A stretch of 64,000 nt of DNA. Source: Lachnospiraceae bacterium (lineage in GTDB: Bacteria > Bacillota > Clostridia > Lachnospirales > Lachnospiraceae). A program made the translations under genes and the position numbers. Shown piece after piece: positions 35,936 through 45,219 of this stretch (positions are counted from its first letter, which is position 1; each line of letters opens with the position of its first letter). Where the stretch lies: contig CAJTCL010000014.1 of the NCBI GenBank assembly GCA_910575005.1, positions 1 to 64,000 on the forward strand, given 5' to 3'. The notes below the pieces were generated by a model. The model was not told the origin of the DNA. It worked only from the letters and a program-made list of their open reading frames with translations, and searched no databases.

Positions 35936-37035
35936 AGATAGTTGATTCCCATACGATACAGATTCATAGCTCCAATACGGTCATCATTTGATTTGTAGCC
36001 ACAGTTCTTACAAGTAAACAGATGTATCTTCTTATTACGATTAGCTTTTTCAGTATGTCCACATATAGGACAGCACTGGCTCGTATAACGAGGGTCTACC
36101 TTAATTACTGAAGACAGATTCTGTTTCGCTTTGTAGATAAGTTTTTGTTCAAAGTCATAAAACGACCATGATACAGAAACATAGCGGTCTTTCGTTCTAA
36201 CACATTCTGCAGCATTACGAATGCCCGACAAATCTTCTAACACAAAGAGCGTATGCTTTGGATTATTCTCAACGAGTGCCTTCGATACCTGATGGTTCAT
36301 ATCCTGCATCCAACGGTTTTCTCGTTGACCAATAGTTTTCATTCTTCTTCGAGAAGATGGAGTCTGACGCATTTGGAGTTCTTTACGAAGTTTGGAATAG
36401 TTAGCTCGTTTCTGTTTCATGGATTTACCACTAACAAATCCAGACTTGTGATTACTGTTATAGGTTGCAACAACAAAGTTAATACCTCTGTCAATACCTA
36501 CAACATTGCAGATGTCTGAAATGTTATTTTCTTCAACATCATATGTTACTGGTATGTGAAGATAATACTTGCCATGTTTGTTTACAAGTTTAGCAGTACC
36601 GAACTTGTATACCGTATGGTCAAAATATTTGGACATACCTTCCGTAAAATATGGCAGCTTCACACGACCGTTAAGAGTATTCACTGAAAAACAGTTTTGG
36701 GTTAAGGAATAATCTCTATTCCAAACCAAATCATACTGAGGCTTTTTAAACGATGGTTTCATCCACTCATTCTGATTTTCAAGAATGGTTTTATATCTTG
36801 CAATAACTGTCTTAAATACAGACTGAGTCATTTGAGACTTAAGACCAAACATTTCTCGGAGAGTAGCGTACAAAACCTTGTTCAGTGAAAACTGTTTTAG
36901 GTCGTGTGTACGGAATACATAGTCAGAAACATAATTGCAGGCATCACGATAAACAGACATAGTTTCATTAAGCAAAACTTTATCTGTATCCGATACGACT
37001 ATTTGAACTTTTGCAGTTATAGTCATCTGTTCCAT
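35896..37035 (-). CDS. tnpB: TnpB RNA-guided nuclease of an IS1341-type element
   Basis: The ATG at 37035 (MEQMTITAKV) follows GGAAGGAG by 8 nt; the frame is open for 44 more codons upstream, but these lie in the left end. The 379-residue protein has the N-terminal OrfB helix-turn-helix/WED part, RuvC-I Asp in VVGIDRGINF, RuvC-II Glu in FVLEDLSGI, zinc ribbon CPICGH...CKNCGY and RuvC-III Asp in NDDRIGAMNL. All catalytic residues are present, so it is likely an active guided DNA nuclease that favours retention of its element. Confidence 0.92.
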   Translation of the reverse strand: MEQMTITAKVQIVVSDTDKVLLNETMSVYRDACNYVSDYVFRTHDLKQFSLNKVLYATLREMFGLKSQMTQSVFKTVIARYKTILENQNEWMKPSFKKPQYDLVWNRDYSLTQNCFSVNTLNGRVKLPYFTEGMSKYFDHTVYKFGTAKLVNKHGKYYLHIPVTYDVEENNISDICNVVGIDRGINFVVATYNSNHKSGFVSGKSMKQKRANYSKLRKELQMRQTPSSRRRMKTIGQRENRWMQDMNHQVSKALVENNPKHTLFVLEDLSGIRNAAECVRTKDRYVSVSWSFYDFEQKLIYKAKQNLSSVIKVDPRYTSQCCPICGHTEKANRNKKIHLFTCKNCGYKSNDDRIGAMNLYRMGINYLADSQVPNTVVAE

Positions 37036-37108
37036 AAGATGTACTCCTTCCCTTAATGTTTCACTAAAAATAATATATAATAAGAAATAGTGAAAGTCAA
37101 TGTTTTGA

Positions 37109-37456
37109 GGTGGATTATGGACAATAGATATAGTAGTCATAACAGACGTAAATACAGTTTCCGACAAGATACGGGAAAAAGGCTTTATCTATAACGGCAC
37201 ACCAGGCAGAATCACAGCCTATCTTCACTCTTCCCAGGATAAGCTTGGAATACCTCGATTTTCTATACATAAGCTGAGGCATTATTTTGCTTCCAAAATG
37301 AGCGCTTTAAATGTCCCTGATGCGGACATTATAAAGATGGGCGGATGGGAAATAGATCATATTATGAAATCTGTGTACCGACACTCCACAATAGACAAAG
37401 AAGAAAATGCAAAAAGAGAGGCTTCCGAAAAACTACGGAATGCTATTTTTTCTTAA
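37109..37456 (+). pseudogene. C-terminal stump of a tyrosine recombinase (integrase)
   Basis: The open frame has no start codon of its own and begins at the left end of the tnpB element. It reads GIPRFSIHKLRHYFASKM (HxLR box), then GGWEIDH, then the catalytic Tyr in SVYRHST, and ends KLRNAIFS. The first catalytic Arg and the N-terminal domains are missing. It ends 145 bp before the 3' end of tRNA-Gly, the usual place for the integrase of an element inserted in a tRNA. It is the remnant of a lost prophage or integrative element. Confidence 0.85.
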
Positions 37457-37533
37457 ATATCCATGACAAAATTCATGACAAAAAATTTTATTATTCTCAG
37501 TAATATGGTATTACTATACATAATAAAATAGGA

Positions 37534-37588
37534 CACAAAAAAAGCCGCAAACCCTTGATTTTACTAAGAAAATCTTAAATTTACGGCT
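37534..37588 (-). terminator. Terminator of tRNA-Gly
   Basis: In the minus direction AGCCG-t-AAA...GATTTT pairs with AAAATC...TTT-g-CGGCT and is followed by TTTTTT. Confidence 0.75.
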
Positions 37589-37600
37589 CTTATTCTGTAG

Positions 37601-37673
37601 AGCGATAGACGGGGCTCGAACCCGCGGTCTCGACCTTGGCAAGGTCGCGCGTTACCAACTACGCCACTATCGC
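37601..37673 (-). tRNA. tRNA-Gly (anticodon GCC)
   Basis: The 73-nt gene has acceptor stem GCGATAG/CTATCGC, D-loop AGTTGGTAA, anticodon arm CGACC-TTGCCAA-GGTCG and T-arm GCGGG-TTCGAGC-CCCGT with discriminator T. CCA is not encoded. It is flanked by an integrase stump, so its 3' end was probably an attB site. Confidence 0.95.
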
Positions 37674-37704
37674 ATATATTTTATATCTCTCAAACACAAG
37701 TAAT

Positions 37705-37733
37705 ATTCTACTACAAGTTAATTTATTTGTCAA
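37705..37733 (-). promoter_or_regulatory. SigmaA promoter of tRNA-Gly
   Basis: In the minus direction TTGACA, 17 bp, TAGAAT, about 30 bp before the mature tRNA 5' end. Confidence 0.8.
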
Positions 37734-37792
37734 TAGCATATTCTAACTTTTTTTTCATATATTAGAACAAAGAGAATTTAAGGAGGAGTCCT

Positions 37793-38233
37793 GTGAGTTC
37801 CAAAACAAAAATTGTTGTCCTGCACTTAAAAGAACTGATCTATACAGCAATCTTTGCAGTACTGGGGATTCTGCTGATTTTACTGCTGGTGTTTATGTTC
37901 CTGCCAGACAGCAAAAACAAAAGCACTAAAGAGACCATGAAATATACGGCGGGAGTATACACTTCCTCCATACAGTTAAATGATAATGCCATTGATGTGG
38001 AAGTGATGGTGGATGACAATAACATCAATTCCATCAGCCTGGTAAATTTAGACGAAACTACTGCTGCTATGTACCCGCTGATGCAGCCAGCACTGGATAA
38101 TCTAAGCCAGCAGATTTATGAAAAACAGTCACTGGAAAATATCTCCTATGAGGACGACAACCAGTACACCTCCATGGTGCTGTTAAATGCAATCCAATCC
38201 GCATTGGATAAAGCTGTCTACACAGAAGAATAA
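37793..38233 (+). CDS. Uncharacterised membrane-anchored protein with FMN_bind-like domain
   Basis: A GTG start at 37793 follows AAGGAGG by 6 nt; no ATG fits. The 146 residues comprise a membrane helix (about 15-36) and an extracellular domain: AGVYTSSIQLNDNAIDVEVMVDDN, SISLVNLDE, then an acidic helix and YTSMVLLNAIQSALDKA. The strand pattern resembles FMN-binding (FMN_bind/RnfG-like) domains, but I cannot see a flavinylation Thr signature with certainty. Function unknown. Confidence 0.7.
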   Translation: MSSKTKIVVLHLKELIYTAIFAVLGILLILLLVFMFLPDSKNKSTKETMKYTAGVYTSSIQLNDNAIDVEVMVDDNNINSISLVNLDETTAAMYPLMQPALDNLSQQIYEKQSLENISYEDDNQYTSMVLLNAIQSALDKAVYTEE

Positions 38234-38312
38234 TGCATGGTATCTGTCTTTGGCACACCTAAATATTATATGTTCCCCGCCAGAATATTGTTACATATCA
38301 CACCAGCAACCT

Positions 38313-38354
38313 CAAACAGCCGCAGCAATCTTTTATAATTGCTGCGGCTGTTTG
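38313..38354. terminator. Bidirectional terminator between convergent genes
   Basis: AAACAGCCGCAGCAAT pairs perfectly with ATTGCTGCGGCTGTTT around an 8-nt loop, between the genes ending at 38233 (+) and 38383 (-). Confidence 0.85.
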
Positions 38355-38382
38355 TCAACCAAAAACATAACAATCCAGTACT

Positions 38383-39222
38383 CTAAACCGCCATTATAAT
38401 ACCGCCATCACTGGCATACATACTGCTAATTCCTGCGGTATCCATAATAAATATCTCCTTAAAATTGCCAATTTCCTGTACTTTCTTTGCCGCTTCCAGT
38501 GCCCGCTTTGGCGCATTGCAATGAGAAATTGCAAAAATTTTCTCCTGCGGATTTTTAGTCTTTTGCAAAAGATCAGCAATCATCTTATCCACCGCATGAG
38601 CCATGCCTCTTGCCTGACCAAGCTGACAGATTGTTCCCTCTGGTGTCGCTCCCATCACTGGTTTGATATTTAAAGCGCCCGCTACAAAGGCCTTGATATT
38701 ACTTAACCTGCCATTCTTACGAAGTGTCTCCAAGGTCTCCAAAACAAAAGAAGTATTCATATCCTCAATAAATGCTTCCACTTTAGCGATAATCTCCTCA
38801 AAGGCAGCTCCCTGCTCTTCATATTCCTGAATCTTCATGGCAATTAACGTCTGACCAATGGACGCTGACCGAGAATCAAACACATAAATCTGCTTTGGGC
38901 CTTTCTCTTCTAGATACAATTTTTTCCCAAGCTGGGCACTGTTACAGGAACCACTCAGCTGGGAAGAAAGTGTCACAGCATATACATGCTCTGCTTCACA
39001 ATCATAGGCATTGACATACTGTTCTGGAGATGGACAGGTAGATTTGGGACAATTTGGACTCTCCCGCACTCTCCGTAAAAACTCAGCCTGGTCAAATGTC
39101 TCATCATCCACAATATGATAATCATCTACAAAAATCTCCAAAGACACTGTCTCAAAATGTCCATCCTTTTTTAACTGTTCTGGCAGTTCACCACAACTAT
39201 CCACGATAATTTTATAGCTCAT
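38383..39222 (-). CDS. DegV-family fatty-acid-binding protein
   Basis: The ATG at 39222 follows AGGAGG by 6 nt. The 279-residue protein has the DegV signature VDSCGELP, the lipid-headgroup loop TLSSQLSGSCNSA, and the C-terminal domain with LRKNGRLSNIKAFVAGALNIKPV. DegV/FakB proteins bind fatty acids for phosphorylation by FakA; no fakA is nearby. The final segment DTAGISSMYASDGGI replaces the usual TGPGT..H-G. Its start overlaps a short reading frame (39212-39313). Confidence 0.92.
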   Translation of the reverse strand: MSYKIIVDSCGELPEQLKKDGHFETVSLEIFVDDYHIVDDETFDQAEFLRRVRESPNCPKSTCPSPEQYVNAYDCEAEHVYAVTLSSQLSGSCNSAQLGKKLYLEEKGPKQIYVFDSRSASIGQTLIAMKIQEYEEQGAAFEEIIAKVEAFIEDMNTSFVLETLETLRKNGRLSNIKAFVAGALNIKPVMGATPEGTICQLGQARGMAHAVDKMIADLLQKTKNPQEKIFAISHCNAPKRALEAAKKVQEIGNFKEIFIMDTAGISSMYASDGGIIMAV

Positions 39223-39313
39223 GTCCTTCCTCCTGAATATCCATGCAATACGCAAATTTTGGCAATACTTCCTTTGCCATTTTCTGTATTGTCTTCTCAT
39301 CCTCTTCATACAT
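39212..39313 (-). CDS. Possible 33-codon leader frame coupled to the DegV gene
   Basis: ATG at 39313 opens MYEEDEKTIQKMAKEVLPKF..., ending HEL with its stop inside codons 3-4 of the DegV gene (ATGAGCTATAA). The amino-acid make-up looks like real protein and the overlap suggests translational coupling, but the ribosome binding site is weak. It may be the decayed tail of a larger gene. Confidence 0.3.
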   Translation of the reverse strand: MYEEDEKTIQKMAKEVLPKFAYCMDIQEEGHEL

Positions 39314-39524
39314 ACTTATGATATTCTATACCTTATGACACGCCAAATGGCACATGTGCCCGAAAGGATATCATGGGATACCCTTGGGTATGTATTTTGA
39401 GTTGTCGTATTCTTCCCAAGTAGATTTGATTTTAAAAATAACTTTTCAAATCATTCTCATGACTTAATGTAGTTTTTAATACTACTTAATATTAACATAA
39501 ATATTCAAGTTTGAAAAGCCCATT

Positions 39525-40856
39525 TTACTGCCGATTAAAACAAAAACTAATTTCATTCCACTGGCTGTCTTCAATATAATTGATCTGTGTAATCTGGCTG
39601 CAGTAATCTGCTATATGCGCTTCCTGGATAAAATATTGAAATGCCTGCACTCTGAGATTTTCATCACAAAATTTCAGCGTAAGTACTTTTCGCTCTTCCC
39701 AGGCAGGCGCAAGCATAGCTCCAATTTTATCTGGATCCCATGTTTCAATATAGTATCCTTCTTTGATATAGTAATTATTCTGCACGGCTGTACATTCTGG
39801 CAACACAATTTCTCCGTTTGGCTCATGCCCCATCTGCATTTGGGCAGTAGTCATTGCCATATAATTGTAATCAATAAAAGAGGTTTCCACACCTTCCTTA
39901 TCCCGATAACCATTATTTCCCCAAGTAGCATCCATATAATAATATTCCCCATCCAGACAAATTAAATTCCAAGCATGTGGTTCTCCCATTGCCTTTCCAG
40001 ACACAATCATACTCTGTATTCCAAGTTGGTTAAACAAATACTGCACTGCGCTGGCATATCCCTGACATACCGTCTGTTTGTGAAGAAATACACTGATAAT
40101 ATTTTGACTATCCTTGGCACCTTCAACATATTCTGTATTTAAGGCCAGAATCTCATAGACATATTTTGCCTTCTGATAGTCTGTATCATTAAAGGAAACT
40201 CCTGCAAGCCATGCATCCACCATTTCATCAATCTGCTTCTGAAGTTCCTGGCGTTCTTCCTTCTCCATCGTATATTTTGGAGAAAATTCCAGACTCACCA
40301 GTTCCTCTCCTTTTGTATATTTGGTAAATACATAACCTTCTACCCAAAACAATCCGCCATAGTCACTGCTGATTGCCGTATATGCACGCTGCATGACCTC
40401 GGAATCAATCGTGGAAAGATGTACCGTTTTTTCATGATTTAAAATCGTCTCTAACATCTCATCATAGACCAGCTTTTCTTCTTCCTGAAGCTGCTCATAT
40501 GCATATTTTCCCACCGAAATCCGATCTGGTCCTTCCACATCTTTACTCTTTGCCTCCAGCTCCTGCGTTCCCTGCTGGCTGGAACTGTTTTTTGTCTGTT
40601 TCGTTTGATTCTGTTGTTGATTAGATTTATCTTTTGTCTGTCCTGCCTTTGTCTGTCTGTCTGTGCCTTTCCCTTGCTGACTAGATACATGCTGCTCTGT
40701 GCTTTTTTGCTCCTGATCTGACTGGCTGGCGTCCTGTTCTGATTGCTGGCGCTGTTGTATCATTTCATATATTTTCTCTGGTGCACATCCTGTCACACTG
40801 CTAGATAACAGCACGCACGCCAACAACAACGCCAAGATTCTCTTACTCTTTTCCAT
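39525..40856 (-). CDS. Lipoprotein with transglutaminase-like domain
   Basis: The N-terminal signal peptide ends in a lipobox (SSVTGC, Cys at about 24). A Gln/Ser/Lys-rich linker (about 30-105) follows. The core holds the transglutaminase-like triad: Cys in TVCQGYASAVQYL, His in GEPHAWNLI, Asp in YYMDATWG. It is anchored outside the cell membrane; such proteins act as cysteine proteases or peptidoglycan-related enzymes. Length 443 residues. The start has a GAGGAAGGG site. No partner gene is evident. Confidence 0.88.
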   Translation of the reverse strand: MEKSKRILALLLACVLLSSSVTGCAPEKIYEMIQQRQQSEQDASQSDQEQKSTEQHVSSQQGKGTDRQTKAGQTKDKSNQQQNQTKQTKNSSSQQGTQELEAKSKDVEGPDRISVGKYAYEQLQEEEKLVYDEMLETILNHEKTVHLSTIDSEVMQRAYTAISSDYGGLFWVEGYVFTKYTKGEELVSLEFSPKYTMEKEERQELQKQIDEMVDAWLAGVSFNDTDYQKAKYVYEILALNTEYVEGAKDSQNIISVFLHKQTVCQGYASAVQYLFNQLGIQSMIVSGKAMGEPHAWNLICLDGEYYYMDATWGNNGYRDKEGVETSFIDYNYMAMTTAQMQMGHEPNGEIVLPECTAVQNNYYIKEGYYIETWDPDKIGAMLAPAWEERKVLTLKFCDENLRVQAFQYFIQEAHIADYCSQITQINYIEDSQWNEISFCFNRQ

Positions 40857-40906
40857 TGGTTCCCTTCCTCGTCTTTCCTAAATCCAAAAACCGGTACTAC
40901 TCTGCT

Positions 40907-42190
40907 CTATACCACATAAAAAGCTCGTATCAAATCTGTCAATGCTTTCATATCTAAAACCCCCATTGTCTCCACTGCCGAATGCATAGCCAGAAGTGGA
41001 ACACCAATATCGACGGTTTTCACTGGCAGAAAACTAGATGCCACAGAGCCCAATGTGCCTCCTCCTGGTATATCGGAACGGTTTACATATTTCTGATAAG
41101 GAATGTCTTCTTTCCTACAAATCTGCTCCACCACAGCCACCGCCTCACAATCCGTAGCATAGGACTGTGAACTGGCTTCCTTAATACACAAACCTTTTCC
41201 CAAAATGGGCTTATTTGTGAGATCCGTTTTTCCCATCTGATTTGGATGCATCCCATGTGCCACATCAACCGATAGAAAAAATGCATCATAAAGGCTTGCC
41301 GCTGCTTGGGCAGGCGTTCTCCCCAAACTGTCTAAAATTCGTTCCAGCAAATTATTTAAGAGTATAGAGCCCGCTCCCTGTTTGGTACGGCTGCCTACCT
41401 CCTCATGATCAAACAAGGCCACTACATTGATTCCCTCCTGCCTTTCGCTCTCTATGATTCCGGTCAGCAATGCCTGCACAGAGGTGAGATTATCCAGCCT
41501 GGGAGATAGAATCAATTCCTCATGTAATCCTGCATATTGAGGTTTCTCTCTGCAATATACCCAGAGTTCATAATCTAAAATCTCTTCTGGCTTCACACTC
41601 AGTTCTTCTGCCAAAAACGCAAGAAACGCATATTCCTCTCCTTCTTTTGCAAAGCCCAAAATTGGCAGCAAATCTGTCTGCTTGTTCAGTTCTTTCCCTT
41701 TGTTGACTTGTCTGTCCATGTGAATGGCAAGATTGGGAATTACTCCTAAGGTTCGTTCTACCGAAAGATTTCGCATCCTAGGATGCATCACATCTTCACT
41801 TGACAATGCCACACGACCAGAAATACTTAACGGACGATCCAGCCAAGTATTTAAGATAGCACCACCATAAACTTCTACATTGACCTGGGCATATCCGCCC
41901 ACTGCCAAATCTGGATTTGGTTTCAGCCTTAGACAAGGAAAATCTGTATGAGCCGCCCCAATCCGTATCGTATCGTCATATGAAAGCTTCTCCCCAATTG
42001 TAAACGCAAATAATGTGGTATCATGATGTTTTACATAATATTTTCCCTTCCCCTGTAATCCCCAGATCTGCTGAAATGTCAATTCCTCAAATCCTGCTGC
42101 ATCCAGCCGTGCCTGAGCTTCTTGTACTACCATAACCCCACTAGTCCCTTTTTCCAACAGTTGAAACAATTCTTGTTCTGAACGGTCCAT
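40907..42190 (-). CDS. M18-family aminopeptidase
   Basis: The 427-residue metalloenzyme has the M18 metal-ligand blocks HTDFPCLRLKP, LSPRLDNLTSVQALL, LFDHEEVGSRT, SVDVAHGMHPN and the final AMHSAVETMGVLD. These bind two zinc ions. M18 enzymes remove N-terminal acidic or hydrophobic residues from peptides in the cytoplasm. It lies downstream of nothing obvious on its strand; a divergent promoter region separates it from the gene at 42371. Confidence 0.95.
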   Translation of the reverse strand: MDRSEQELFQLLEKGTSGVMVVQEAQARLDAAGFEELTFQQIWGLQGKGKYYVKHHDTTLFAFTIGEKLSYDDTIRIGAAHTDFPCLRLKPNPDLAVGGYAQVNVEVYGGAILNTWLDRPLSISGRVALSSEDVMHPRMRNLSVERTLGVIPNLAIHMDRQVNKGKELNKQTDLLPILGFAKEGEEYAFLAFLAEELSVKPEEILDYELWVYCREKPQYAGLHEELILSPRLDNLTSVQALLTGIIESERQEGINVVALFDHEEVGSRTKQGAGSILLNNLLERILDSLGRTPAQAAASLYDAFFLSVDVAHGMHPNQMGKTDLTNKPILGKGLCIKEASSQSYATDCEAVAVVEQICRKEDIPYQKYVNRSDIPGGGTLGSVASSFLPVKTVDIGVPLLAMHSAVETMGVLDMKALTDLIRAFYVV

Positions 42191-42263
42191 ATTCTGCCTC
42201 CTGTCTCCCTATTATCTCACATTACTATACTATAATTACAAAAGTTTTACCAGCAGAATTACT

Positions 42264-42292
42264 TTGATTTCTCTAAATGATTATGCTATACT
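42264..42292 (+). promoter_or_regulatory. SigmaA promoter of the gene at 42371
   Basis: TTGATT, 17 bp, TATACT. Confidence 0.7.
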
Positions 42293-42370
42293 CATGTAAG
42301 ATGCCTTCAAAATATACTGTATACTGTAATTTACAGTGTGATAATTATTTTTTACAATGGGGAGGTTCCA

Positions 42371-42877
42371 ATGGTTGCACTATCCATTCTAAATATCAAA
42401 GAATTTATGAATATACTTTTGCGCAGCGAAACCTTTGACAGTTTTTTGTTATCCGAAGGTTCCATTACTACATATATGACATTTCTGCTGGAAGGACGTC
42501 CTAACACTGATTTTTTCAGTCCAGAAGATGAGCCATACCATCAGCTCCTACAGGAAGCCTATGTACCCTTTTCTTTCGTGCGTCCTACCTGTTTTGATCT
42601 GATCAAAGGCAAACGCACTCCAACTTCATTTAAATTCGTTTTTCAGCTCTCCAGCGAAAATCAGGCGCGAACCCTCTCTTCCATAGGCGGTTCATTATCC
42701 CCAGAAGATATCCAAGGCATGTACTTGAATCTGAACTATCAAAATCAACAGCTCACCTGCACTACTGGCGTATCTTGTCGTGTCTTTTCTATGGATAAAT
42801 CTCTGGAACATGCTTGGGATGAAATGGTCAAACGGTTCCTCAAAAATCATAAAATCCCTTTTGAATCTTTGGTTTAG
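42371..42877 (+). CDS. Uncharacterised conserved protein (DUF5721-like)
   Basis: The ATG at 42371 has GGGGAGG 5 nt before it. The 168-residue cytoplasmic protein starts VALSILNIKEFMNILLRSETFDSFLL and contains FKFVFQLS and LNLNYQNQQLTCTTGVS. I recall similar Lachnospiraceae proteins grouped as DUF5721. No catalytic motif can be seen. It is a single-gene unit with its own promoter. Confidence 0.7.
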   Translation: MVALSILNIKEFMNILLRSETFDSFLLSEGSITTYMTFLLEGRPNTDFFSPEDEPYHQLLQEAYVPFSFVRPTCFDLIKGKRTPTSFKFVFQLSSENQARTLSSIGGSLSPEDIQGMYLNLNYQNQQLTCTTGVSCRVFSMDKSLEHAWDEMVKRFLKNHKIPFESLV

Positions 42878-42897
42878 ATATAAATCTAAAATATTGC

Positions 42898-42926
42898 TTT
42901 ACTTTTCAATTATAATGTGCTATTCT
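42898..42926 (+). promoter_or_regulatory. Putative promoter of the cold-shock gene
   Basis: TTTACT, 17 bp, TATTCT, giving a 5' leader of about 40 nt before the csp start. Confidence 0.5.
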
Positions 42927-42974
42927 AAACCTATGTCGTAGGAATGGCATATATTATTTATTGGAGGTACTGAC

Positions 42975-43175
42975 ATGCAAGGTACAGTAAAGTGGTTTAA
43001 TAACCAAAAGGGATATGGTTTCATCTCTGATGAAGCTGGAAACGACGTATTTGTTCATTATTCTGGATTGAATATGGAAGGTTTCAAATCCTTAGAAGAG
43101 GGAGCTGCTGTTGAGTTTGACGTGACTGAAGGTTCTAAAGGACCTCAGGCTGTTAATGTAACTGTAGTCCGCTAA
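42975..43175 (+). CDS. CspA-family cold-shock protein
   Basis: The 66-residue OB-fold protein has RNP1 (KGYGFI) and RNP2 (VFVHYS) nucleic-acid-binding motifs and starts [11 protein letters not shown]. It binds single-stranded RNA/DNA as a chaperone. A TGGAGG site precedes the ATG and a strong terminator follows at 43267. Confidence 0.97.
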   Translation: MQGTVKWFNNQKGYGFISDEAGNDVFVHYSGLNMEGFKSLEEGAAVEFDVTEGSKGPQAVNVTVVR

Positions 43176-43266
43176 TTTCATCAGGTTCTCATTGTGCCTT
43201 TGTCTGAATATAGAATTTTGGTTTTTTATATAAGATATAAGATATTGATGAAACACAGGTGATATA

Positions 43267-43313
43267 AAAACGGCAAGGAATGCTTTTGATCAAAGCTTTC
43301 CCTGCCGTTTTTA
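43267..43313 (+). terminator. Terminator of the cold-shock gene
   Basis: AACGGCA-a-GGAA..GCTTT pairs with AAAGC..TTCC-c-TGCCGTT followed by TTT. Confidence 0.8.
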
Positions 43314-43383
43314 CATTACCAAAAAAATCTTTCCCATCAGAAAACTTACCTGTCAGAAAGTCATTATATGCCTTTATCCACAC

Positions 43384-43412
43384 TTGATTCTTCACATAAA
43401 AAGCTGTAAAAT
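43384..43412 (+). promoter_or_regulatory. SigmaA promoter of the hemerythrin gene
   Basis: TTGATT, 17 bp, TAAAAT, about 70 bp before the start codon. Confidence 0.6.
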
Positions 43413-43486
43413 AGTAAAGGAATGTATATTCACTCCCCGAACTAAGCGGCAGGGAAATACATAGTTTAACACAAGGAGGATTTCAT

Positions 43487-43891
43487 ATGATGTTTGAAAT
43501 GAAACCAGAATATTATACTGGAATAGACTTCATTGACCAGGAGCACGCAAGACTGTTTGAATTGGCACAGGAAACACATGATCTACTCAACAACGATATT
43601 TTACAGAACAAAGCTGACAGCCTGGTACATCTGATTTCTGAACTGATCAATTATACGCGGACACATTTTTCCCATGAGGAAGAATATCAGGAAAGTATTG
43701 GCTATGAACGTCTACCAGAACACGCTGCACAACACCGCAAATTTGAGGACAAATTGATGGAATTTGATTTGGACAGCATTGAAAATGATTTTGAAAGCCA
43801 AAATGAGACAGTGGAAGAACTTCTCGGTTTTTTGGTAAATTGGCTGATCAACCATATCCTGAAAGTAGATATGCTGTATGTAAATCAGTAA
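43487..43891 (+). CDS. Bacteriohemerythrin
   Basis: The 134-residue four-helix protein carries the di-iron ligands of hemerythrin: His in IDQEHARLF, HFSHEEEY, HAAQHRKF and the C-terminal NHILKVD. It binds O2 reversibly and in anaerobes probably acts in oxygen or nitric oxide scavenging. AAGGAGG lies 7 nt before the ATG. It is a single-gene unit. Confidence 0.93.
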   Translation: MMFEMKPEYYTGIDFIDQEHARLFELAQETHDLLNNDILQNKADSLVHLISELINYTRTHFSHEEEYQESIGYERLPEHAAQHRKFEDKLMEFDLDSIENDFESQNETVEELLGFLVNWLINHILKVDMLYVNQ

Positions 43892-44001
43892 TTGTTATTT
43901 TCATACATATCTTGAGAGGGGCTGCTGCATCAACATATTGACTCATTCAAAAGCTTTGCTTTGTAAATATATAAGCTGACCGCCCCACTTGTTATTTCGT
44001 G

Positions 44002-44053
44002 CACTAGAGCCCTTACAACAAATAGTTTGTCATTTGTTGTAAGGGCTTTAGTG
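44002..44053. terminator. Very long perfect hairpin between hemerythrin and mnmA
   Basis: CACTAgAGCCCTTACAACAAAT pairs with ATTTGTTGTAAGGGCTtTAGTG, 22 bp with one mismatch and an 8-nt loop. It lies between convergent genes and probably stops both, although T-runs are weak. Confidence 0.6.
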
Positions 44054-44094
44054 TTCCTCTCTGTAAAAATAACTATTCTTTGAGACAAGATTCC

Positions 44095-45174
44095 TTATAA
44101 AATTGTTCCTCCGCCAACCACAATATCCTCGTGATAAAAGACAACTGCCTGTCCTGGCGTAATAGCTCGTACTGGTTCCTGAAATTCACAGAACACCCTG
44201 TCCTCTCCTGCTCTATGAATCATACAGGGCGCCCCTTTATGACTGTAGCGAATCTTTGCTGTCACTTCCATCTCTCCAACCAAATCCGAAATAGACATAA
44301 AATTTAAGCGATCTGCACAAAGTGACTTGCCAAAGACATCCTCATTCGCACCCAAGACAACCTCATTCGTCTCTGGCCGTATCTCAGTGACAAAGACAGG
44401 TGTTCCCATCGCAATACCAAGTCCTTTGCGCTGTCCAATCGTATAATGTATAATCCCCTTGTGCTGTCCTAGCACTTTGCCTTCTTTTGTCACAAAATTT
44501 CCCACAGAAGGCGTCTGTTCACCAGCTTCCCGTTCAATAAATCCTGCATAATCATTGTCTGGGATAAAGCAAATCTCCTGGCTGTCTGGTTTATTGGCTG
44601 TCCGCAGACCAATCTTTTGTGCCATTGTGCGGATCTCTTCTTTCGTATAAGCTCCCACCGGCATCAATGTATGTGCAAGCTGATCTTGTGTCAAATTATA
44701 AAGTGCATAGGTCTGATCTTTAGCACTGGTCACAGATTTCTGTATTGCAAACCTGCCATTTTCCAGTTCTGTAATCTGTGCATAATGGCCAGTGGCAATA
44801 TAGTCTGCTCCGATATCTAGACTGCGCTTTAACAGAGATTCCCATTTGACATAGCGGTTACAAGCAATACAGGGATTGGGGGTATGCCCTCTTAAGTACT
44901 CCGCCACAAAATAATCCATTACATGGCGCTTAAACTCTGTTTTAAAATTCATTACATAATAGGGGATATCCAACATTGCTGCCACCCGCCTGGCATCCTC
45001 CACCGCAGACAACCCACAACAGCCTCCATTTTCCTGCTGTTGTGCTTCTTCTTGATCCTGCCATATCTGCATGGTAACACCAATCACCTCATAGCCCTGC
45101 TCTTTTAACAGCCATGCTGCCACTGAGGAATCCACGCCGCCAGACATCCCTACTACTACTTTCTTTTTCTTCAT
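44095..45174 (-). CDS. mnmA: tRNA-specific 2-thiouridylase MnmA
   Basis: The protein uses sulfur from IscS to make 2-thiouridine at tRNA wobble position 34. It has the PP-loop [15 protein letters not shown], the catalytic cysteines in [12 protein letters not shown] and SQEICFIPD, and the C-terminal beta domain. The ATG at 45174 ([13 protein letters not shown]) has an AGGA site and gives the family's usual start; an in-frame ATG at 45204 is also possible. It is last in iscR-iscS-iscU-mnmA, next to its sulfur donor. Confidence 0.95.
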   Translation of the reverse strand: MKKKKVVVGMSGGVDSSVAAWLLKEQGYEVIGVTMQIWQDQEEAQQQENGGCCGLSAVEDARRVAAMLDIPYYVMNFKTEFKRHVMDYFVAEYLRGHTPNPCIACNRYVKWESLLKRSLDIGADYIATGHYAQITELENGRFAIQKSVTSAKDQTYALYNLTQDQLAHTLMPVGAYTKEEIRTMAQKIGLRTANKPDSQEICFIPDNDYAGFIEREAGEQTPSVGNFVTKEGKVLGQHKGIIHYTIGQRKGLGIAMGTPVFVTEIRPETNEVVLGANEDVFGKSLCADRLNFMSISDLVGEMEVTAKIRYSHKGAPCMIHRAGEDRVFCEFQEPVRAITPGQAVVFYHEDIVVGGGTIL

Positions 45175-45219
45175 AGACATTTCCTGCTGTTTCTTAACAT
45201 TCACGGCCTGCCATCTGGC

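Larger units (their letters stand above)
35748..37095 (-). mobile_element. IS200/IS605-family (IS1341 group) element with tnpB only
   Basis: The element spans tnpB plus its ends. The left end has the hairpin TTTCACTA...TAGTGAAA at 37048-37095, preceded (minus direction) by TTGAC. The right end finishes ...GGGTAGTTGAC at 35748. No tnpA is present, so it would need a Y1 transposase in trans. It lies between a small gene's terminator and an integrase stump next to tRNA-Gly. Confidence 0.75.
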
